From assembly GCF_020539485.1 (NCBI RefSeq), contig NZ_JACDXU010000001.1:1426001-1490000 (forward strand): 64,000 nucleotides of DNA, given 5' to 3'. The position numbers and the translations under genes were made by a program. The first letter of the stretch is position 1; each line of letters begins with the position of its first letter. The stretch comes from Fulverythrobacter ferritrahens. GTDB lineage: Bacteria; Pseudomonadota; Alphaproteobacteria; Sphingomonadales; Sphingomonadaceae. Of the stretch, positions 55,412-64,000 are shown piece after piece. The notes beneath the pieces were generated by a model. It did no database searches. It had not been told where the DNA came from and saw only the letters and a list, made by a program, of their open reading frames with translations.

Positions 55412-55412
<1 letters not shown>
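54150..55412 (+). CDS. glgC: Glucose-1-phosphate adenylyltransferase
   Basis: Makes ADP-glucose from glucose 1-phosphate and ATP; the committed, allosterically controlled step of bacterial glycogen synthesis. The 420-residue protein shows the nucleotide-binding [32 protein letters not shown], the FIEKP sugar-phosphate region, and a C-terminal left-handed beta-helix. It lies 12 bases after glgB, and its stop shares one base with the glgA start (TGATG). Confidence 0.97.
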
Positions 55413-60290
<4,878 letters not shown>

Positions 60291-60305
60291 GCCGGCAGAA
60301 CCGGC
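60291..60305. terminator. Hairpin between convergent glgX and GST genes
   Basis: GCCGG at 60291-60295 pairs with CCGGC at 60301-60305 directly after the glgX stop and four bases from the GST stop. It could end both transcripts, but there is no T-run on either side. Confidence 0.4.
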
Positions 60306-60309
60306 CGGA

Positions 60310-61029
60310 TCACTTGCGGCGGTAATCCTCCAGCGCCTTCACTGCCGGGCGCTCCGCCATTCGGGCGAGCCAAGCAGTCAGCAGCGGGGCATCTTCCGGA
60401 TTGCACTGGTCGGGCGCGACACGAGGCAAGGCCGGGGCCATGGAATACCATTTGATGTCCGCCAGCGAATAGAAATCGCCCAGAAGCCAGTCCCCGCCAT
60501 GGGCCAGATGCTGTTCAGCGCGGGCCACGCAATTGGCCAACCGGCGGCGTGCATCGGCCAGTTCCTCGTCCGAATAGCCCCTGCTTGAAATCGTCTGCCA
60601 TTTCTTGCGCACTTCATCATTCGGCATGCGGGCCAGGATTTGCGCCATTTCCTGCTTGTCGATCTTCGAGGCGAAGGGCGTGGCGCCGTGGGAACCGATC
60701 ACGGTCAGTGCGGGGCAGAAATATTCGTCCACATATTTGGTCAGCACCCGCATTTCCGCGCAGAGCCACGCATTGTCGGGGCGGAGCGCCGGGGTGGGAA
60801 AGACGGTGTCGATATATTCGTTGATGACGGTCGATTCCCGCACCACGCGCCCGTCATGCACCAATATGGGCACCATGCCATCGGGGCTGAGCGCCTGGAA
60901 TTCCGGCTTGTGATGATCCCACTGGCGGCTGTCGAGAAACCGGTTTTCGAAATCCAGCCCCTTCTCCAGCAGGCACAGCAGCGGGGTCAGCGAATTGGCG
61001 ACCGGACCGAAATGATAGAGCGCAAGCAT
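60310..61029 (-). CDS. Glutathione S-transferase, LigF beta-etherase-like
   Basis: A 239-residue GST. Its N-terminal domain (YHFGPVANSLTPLLCLLEKG, LVHDGRVVRESTVINEY) and AEMRVLTKYVDEYFC follow closely, from memory, the pattern of LigF, the glutathione-dependent beta-etherase of Sphingobium SYK-6. LigF cleaves beta-aryl ether lignin dimers after Calpha oxidation. It is shorter than LigF (about 255 residues) and the C-terminal domain diverges, so substrate may differ. A 15-base palindrome (61066-61080) lies 37 bases upstream of the start. Two LigD-like SDR genes are nearby. Confidence 0.85.
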   Translation of the reverse strand: MLALYHFGPVANSLTPLLCLLEKGLDFENRFLDSRQWDHHKPEFQALSPDGMVPILVHDGRVVRESTVINEYIDTVFPTPALRPDNAWLCAEMRVLTKYVDEYFCPALTVIGSHGATPFASKIDKQEMAQILARMPNDEVRKKWQTISSRGYSDEELADARRRLANCVARAEQHLAHGGDWLLGDFYSLADIKWYSMAPALPRVAPDQCNPEDAPLLTAWLARMAERPAVKALEDYRRK

Positions 61030-61065
61030 GGGTATCCTCCCCCGAAATGACTTCGGGGGAACATA

Positions 61066-61080
61066 TTTGACGATGTCAAA
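61066..61080. promoter_or_regulatory. Palindromic operator candidate upstream of GST
   Basis: TTTGACGATGTCAAA is an inverted repeat (TTTGAC/GTCAAA around three bases). It matches at 13 of 15 positions the repeat at 61728-61742 between the MarR and SDR genes. It sits in the GST promoter region, about 37 bases upstream of the GST start, and is the probable site of the MarR regulator encoded next to it. Confidence 0.6.
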
Positions 61081-61144
61081 ATGTCGAGGGGAATGCGGCA
61101 GGCGGGCAGATTTTCTCGGTGGCAGCCTGCCCCGCCCGCCTGGA

Positions 61145-61690
61145 TTATTCCTCGCCGCCCAGCTGGCGTTCTTCTTCCATCATCTGGTCCGCACGGCCGA
61201 CCATCGTGTCGATCACTCGCCACAGCACCTTGATATCCTCGGGCGGGATGCCATCGATCAGCCGGTGATCGCGCTCTACCACCCGCTCCACCATGCGGCC
61301 GTAAACTTCCCGGCCCTGCGCGGTCAGGTCGATCTCGATTTCCGGGCCGCCCGGCTTGCGCTCGCGCGAGAGCAGGCCGCGCTCCACCATGGCTTTCACC
61401 GCACGGCTCAACTGGCCGCGATCCTGCAGCAGAAGCTCGGCCAGGCCATTGAGCGAAAGCGGCGCAAATTCGCCCACCTGCACCATGATCCGCCATTCGG
61501 TTTCGGAAAGGTCGAACTGACGGCGCTGGGCCAGCACGCCGCTGCGGCGGAGCAGGCCGAACAGGATGATCATGCGCATGGTCACAAGCTGGCCCAGCGG
61601 GCCGGAACGCTCGGTCGAGTTGCGCCGGATGCGGGCCTGTTCCTCGCTCATTTCCACGGACTGCACCTTCGTCTGTAACTTGCTCAACAT
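61145..61690 (-). CDS. MarR family transcriptional regulator
   Basis: A 181-residue winged-helix repressor. Dimerisation helices flank a DNA-binding core LSETEWRIMVQVGEFAPLSLNGLAELLLQDRGQLSRAVKAMVERGLLSRERKPGGPEIEIDLTAQG (about 60-125 as a whole). The ATG at 61690 is preferred; a GTG three codons earlier is possible. It is divergent from the SDR pair and upstream, on the same strand, of the LigF-like GST. Shared palindromes in front of both make this the likely regulator of the whole cluster, with an aromatic ligand as inducer. Confidence 0.9.
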   Translation of the reverse strand: MLSKLQTKVQSVEMSEEQARIRRNSTERSGPLGQLVTMRMIILFGLLRRSGVLAQRRQFDLSETEWRIMVQVGEFAPLSLNGLAELLLQDRGQLSRAVKAMVERGLLSRERKPGGPEIEIDLTAQGREVYGRMVERVVERDHRLIDGIPPEDIKVLWRVIDTMVGRADQMMEEERQLGGEE

Positions 61691-61715
61691 AACCCCCACG
61701 GGAATCGGAGTGATC

Positions 61716-61742
61716 TGACACTATCTTTTTGATGGTGTCAAA
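61716..61742. promoter_or_regulatory. Operator candidate between MarR and SDR genes
   Basis: Two overlapping inverted repeats are seen. TGACACTATC (61716-61725) pairs with GATGGTGTCA (61731-61740) with one mismatch. TTTGATGGTGTCAAA (61728-61742) matches the GST-upstream palindrome at 13 of 15 positions. It is 26-52 bases from the MarR start and about 130 from the SDR start. Confidence 0.62.
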
Positions 61743-61870
61743 AAGGCTTTTGTGTTTTACCTCTCCTTGATAGCGCCTTCTACCGATCCTTTCGCGATTG
61801 GCTAGGGCGCGCGGTGCAACGAACCGGGCTGCGCAGGCGCAGGACACGGGGCGACCAAGGGGAGAAAACC

Positions 61871-62761
61871 ATGCGTGAGTTTCGCGGCAGGACGGCCTTC
61901 ATCACTGGCGGGGGCAGCGGCATCGGCCTGGGTATGGCCCGCGCCTTCCTCGACAGGGGAATGAATGTGGTGGTGGCTGACCTGCTGGACAGCCATCTGG
62001 CGGATGCGCGCGATCTGCTCTCCTCCACCAACCGGCTCCATTGCATCAGGCTGGATGTGTCCAACCGCGAGGCGATGCGCGAAGCGGCGGAAGAAACCAC
62101 CCGCCTGTTCGGCAAGGTCCATGTGCTGTGCAACAATGTCGGCGTCAGCCAGCGCAAGCCGATTGACGAAGCCGCCTATGAAGACTGGGACTATGTCCTC
62201 AACGTCAATCTGGGCGGCACCATTGCGGGCCTTGTGGAATTCCTGCCGGGCATGAAGGCCCATGGCGAAGGCGGCCATGTGGTGAACACATCCTCCATGG
62301 CAGGGATGATCCCGGTGCCGGCCTTTGCGGGCGTCTATGCCGCGTCCAAATTCGCGGTGCGCGGGCTGAGCGATTCCCTGCGCCTGGCGCTGGCGCCCTA
62401 TGGCATTGGCGTTTCCGTGCTGTGCCCCGGCATGGTGAAGACCCGCGCGATGACGGCGGGCGATGTCTATCGCCAGGCGCATGAAGGCGCCGGGGCGGAT
62501 GAGAAGCGCGACACGATCGAGGGCGGGATGGACCCGTTCGAACTGGGCGACATCGTGGCCGATGCGATCGCGCATAATCGCCCCTATATCTTCCCCCATG
62601 GCGAGTTCCGGGAAGAAGTAGCCGGATATTTCAACGAAATGCTTGCTGCTTTTCCCATAGAGTTTGAACTGGATGAGCGGCGCCGCGCCAGCGAGGAACG
62701 CCGCGCGAAAATGACTGCCGAGGCGAAGGCCATGGCTGATGCTCTGGGTCAGGCGGAATGA
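61871..62761 (+). CDS. Short-chain dehydrogenase/reductase, first of pair
   Basis: A 296-residue classical SDR. The coenzyme motif TGGGSGIG is near residue 13, followed by an acidic/hydrophobic VVVADLLD segment suggesting NAD preference. NNVG replaces the usual NNAG, and the catalytic Ser-Tyr156-x3-Lys160 is in YAASKFAV. The long C-terminal extension (NRPYIFPHGEFREEVAGYFNEML) is of the LigD/LigL type, enzymes that oxidise the Calpha alcohol of beta-aryl ether lignin dimers. GGGGAGAAAACC precedes the ATG. Coupled by ATGA to the next SDR. Confidence 0.88.
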   Translation: MREFRGRTAFITGGGSGIGLGMARAFLDRGMNVVVADLLDSHLADARDLLSSTNRLHCIRLDVSNREAMREAAEETTRLFGKVHVLCNNVGVSQRKPIDEAAYEDWDYVLNVNLGGTIAGLVEFLPGMKAHGEGGHVVNTSSMAGMIPVPAFAGVYAASKFAVRGLSDSLRLALAPYGIGVSVLCPGMVKTRAMTAGDVYRQAHEGAGADEKRDTIEGGMDPFELGDIVADAIAHNRPYIFPHGEFREEVAGYFNEMLAAFPIEFELDERRRASEERRAKMTAEAKAMADALGQAE

Positions 62762-63678
62762 ACGCCATGCAGGATGTAGCCGGAAAGGGCGCCTTCATCA
62801 CCGGCGGCGCCAGCGGGATTGGTCTCGGCATGGCGATGGTATTCGCCCGCGCCGGGATGAATGTAGTGATCGCCGATGTGCGGCAGGATCACCTCAAGAC
62901 CGCGCAGGCCGAACTGGCCGAGGCAGGCCTTGCGGACAAGGTCCAGGCCCTGTTGCTGGATGTGACGGACCGCGACGCCTATGCCGCCGCCGCGAATGAG
63001 GTGGAGCGCCTGATCGGCAAGCTGCATGTGCTGTGCAACAATGCCGGGATCGGCATCCTCAAAAGTCTGGGATCGGCCAGCCATGCCGATTGGGACTGGG
63101 CCGTGGACGTTAATCTCAACGGCGTGTTCAACGGCGTCCATGCCATGTTGCCGAAGATCCTCGCCCATGGTGAAGGCGGACATATCGTCAACACCGCCTC
63201 CATGGCGGGCGTGCTGCAATATAGTCAGGCGGGCATCTATGTGGCGACGAAGTTTGCCGTGGTCGGCCTGTCGGAAGCCTTGCGGGCGGAGCTGGCCCCG
63301 CAGGGGATCGGCGTTTCCGCCTTCTGCCCCGGCGGCGTGCGCAGCAATATACGCGAATATGAGAAGGCCCGCCCCGCCCGCTTCGCCGTGCGGGAGGAAG
63401 CACCCAAGGGCCCGCCCCCACGCTTCAATCTGAGCGAGGAGGATCGCGCGCGGCTTTCCACGCTGACCGCCAGCCCCGAGGAAGCGGGCGAAATCGTGCT
63501 GAAGGGCATTCGCGAGAATGCGCTCTACATCTTCACCGCGCCCGAATTCCGCCCCGGCATAAAAGACCGTTTCGAGGCGATGCTGCGCGCCATCGGCCAT
63601 GATGAGGAGCGGGAGAAAACCGCGCTCGAACTGATACCGGGTCTGGTCGGCAGCCCGATCTATCGCGAGGCACCATAG
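62758..63678 (+). CDS. Short-chain dehydrogenase/reductase, LigD-like
   Basis: A 306-residue SDR with TGGASGIG (about 17-24), IADVRQD for NAD binding, NNAG, VNLNGVFNGV and catalytic Tyr161/Lys165 (YVATKFAV). The end (GIRENALYIFTAPEFRPGIKDRFEAML) and SNIREYEKARPARF resemble, from memory, LigD Calpha-dehydrogenase of Sphingobium SYK-6. It is homologous to the preceding SDR, so two stereospecific dehydrogenases acting on enantiomers, as in the Lig system, are a reasonable inference. It is followed after 27 bases by a CxxxC secreted protein gene. Confidence 0.88.
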   Translation: MNAMQDVAGKGAFITGGASGIGLGMAMVFARAGMNVVIADVRQDHLKTAQAELAEAGLADKVQALLLDVTDRDAYAAAANEVERLIGKLHVLCNNAGIGILKSLGSASHADWDWAVDVNLNGVFNGVHAMLPKILAHGEGGHIVNTASMAGVLQYSQAGIYVATKFAVVGLSEALRAELAPQGIGVSAFCPGGVRSNIREYEKARPARFAVREEAPKGPPPRFNLSEEDRARLSTLTASPEEAGEIVLKGIRENALYIFTAPEFRPGIKDRFEAMLRAIGHDEEREKTALELIPGLVGSPIYREAP

Positions 63679-63705
63679 GGGCCCGCCGCTTCTGGGGAGA
63701 AGGAA

Positions 63706-64000
63706 ATGGCATCAAGGAAGTTCGTCGGCGCCGGACTGGCGCTGGCTGTCGCGCTGTCGGCCATCGCCACCACCATCACCAGCCCCGCTGTTGCAGCGGA
63801 TCGGGCCGGCAAGCCATGGTACAAGCAGACCTGGAACCCGGCCAATGTGAAGCCCTGCGACCGGGAATGTCTGGTAAAGATCGGCGAGGCCTATCTCGCC
63901 GCGCTGCAAAGCAAGGACATGAGCGCCCTGCCCTTTGCCGAACAGGTGATCGCCACCGAGAATACCGGCAAGATCACGATGGGCACGGGCCTGTTCTGGC
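63706..64000 (+). CDS. Secreted CxxxC (DUF8021-like) protein, 3' end outside window
   Basis: Only the first 98 residues are visible. They show a signal peptide (VGAGLALAVALSAIATTITSPAVAA, cleavage about residue 31), then CDREC and the stretch YLAALQSKDMSALPFA, TENTGKI and GTGLFW. These align with the start of both repeats of the protein at 22055-23836 (CERDC, TENNVPI, GQGLW). AGAAGGAA precedes the ATG. It probably belongs to the SDR operon. Whether it contains one or two repeats cannot be told here. Confidence 0.75.
   Translation, partial: MASRKFVGAGLALAVALSAIATTITSPAVAADRAGKPWYKQTWNPANVKPCDRECLVKIGEAYLAALQSKDMSALPFAEQVIATENTGKITMGTGLFW

Overview
The window is about 64 kb of GC-rich (well above 60% by eye) chromosomal DNA from an alphaproteobacterium, most likely a member of the Sphingomonadales (Novosphingobium/Sphingobium-like). 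The clearest marker is a circularly permuted, two-piece tmRNA gene (about 2650-2966, minus strand) whose tag reads ANDNEALALAA, the alphaproteobacterial form. Large TonB-dependent receptors, a FecI/FecR pair, PQQ enzymes, tannase-family esterases and LigF/LigD-like proteins fit a sphingomonad living on plant-derived material. No transposase, integrase, rRNA, tRNA or CRISPR array was seen.

Region 1 (1-9200) is mostly housekeeping: the end of an arginine succinyltransferase operon (astA-astB), ssrA, mscL, a lemA-TPM-TPM envelope module translationally coupled to a NUDIX hydrolase and a glycerate-kinase-like P-loop kinase, panE, and a secreted two-domain NTF2-like protein. Region 2 (9288-19528) holds a MarR/GST divergent pair, two secreted tannase/feruloyl-esterase-family proteins with an MFS carrier, and a sigma factor-FecR-TonB receptor (with STN domain) signalling cassette, which together look like a sensing, uptake and hydrolysis unit for a phenolic ester or catechol-type ligand. 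Two L,D-transpeptidases, one Sec-type and one Tat-type, follow back to back.

Region 3 (21466-38987) is the most unusual part. A minus-strand unit (TonB receptor, alpha/beta hydrolase, PQQ quinohemoprotein dehydrogenase, a duplicated CxxxC secreted protein, a membrane protein) faces an AraC-type activator followed by a compact seven-gene plus-strand unit (SMP-30-like lactonase, three tandem SnoaL-like secreted proteins, a second quinohemoprotein dehydrogenase, a cytochrome c-PQQ fusion of polyvinyl-alcohol-dehydrogenase type, and a DUF1348 protein). Nearly every product has a signal peptide, so this looks like a periplasmic oxidation pathway for an alcohol-bearing substrate imported by the receptor. 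I do not recognise it as a described pathway.

Region 4 (39022-47666) has a CzcCBA/Cus-type RND metal efflux operon divergent from a response regulator/histidine kinase pair, bounded by perfect or near-perfect long inverted repeats (REP-like). One of them carries a piece of another repeat inserted in its arm. Between two repeats is about 450 bp with many strong hairpins and no credible gene. Region 5 (47679-60290) is a complete glycogen operon, glgP-glgB-glgC-glgA-pgm-glgX, with start/stop overlaps, divergent from a GH13 alpha-glucosidase.

Region 6 (60310-64000) contains a LigF-type (beta-etherase-like) glutathione transferase, a MarR regulator, two LigD-like short-chain dehydrogenases and the start of another CxxxC secreted protein related to the duplicated one in region 3. 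A 15-bp palindrome, matching at 13 of 15 positions, lies in front of both the GST gene and the MarR/SDR divergent promoters, tying these transcripts into one probable regulon. Gene names rest on motifs and remembered family sequences; no database search was possible.
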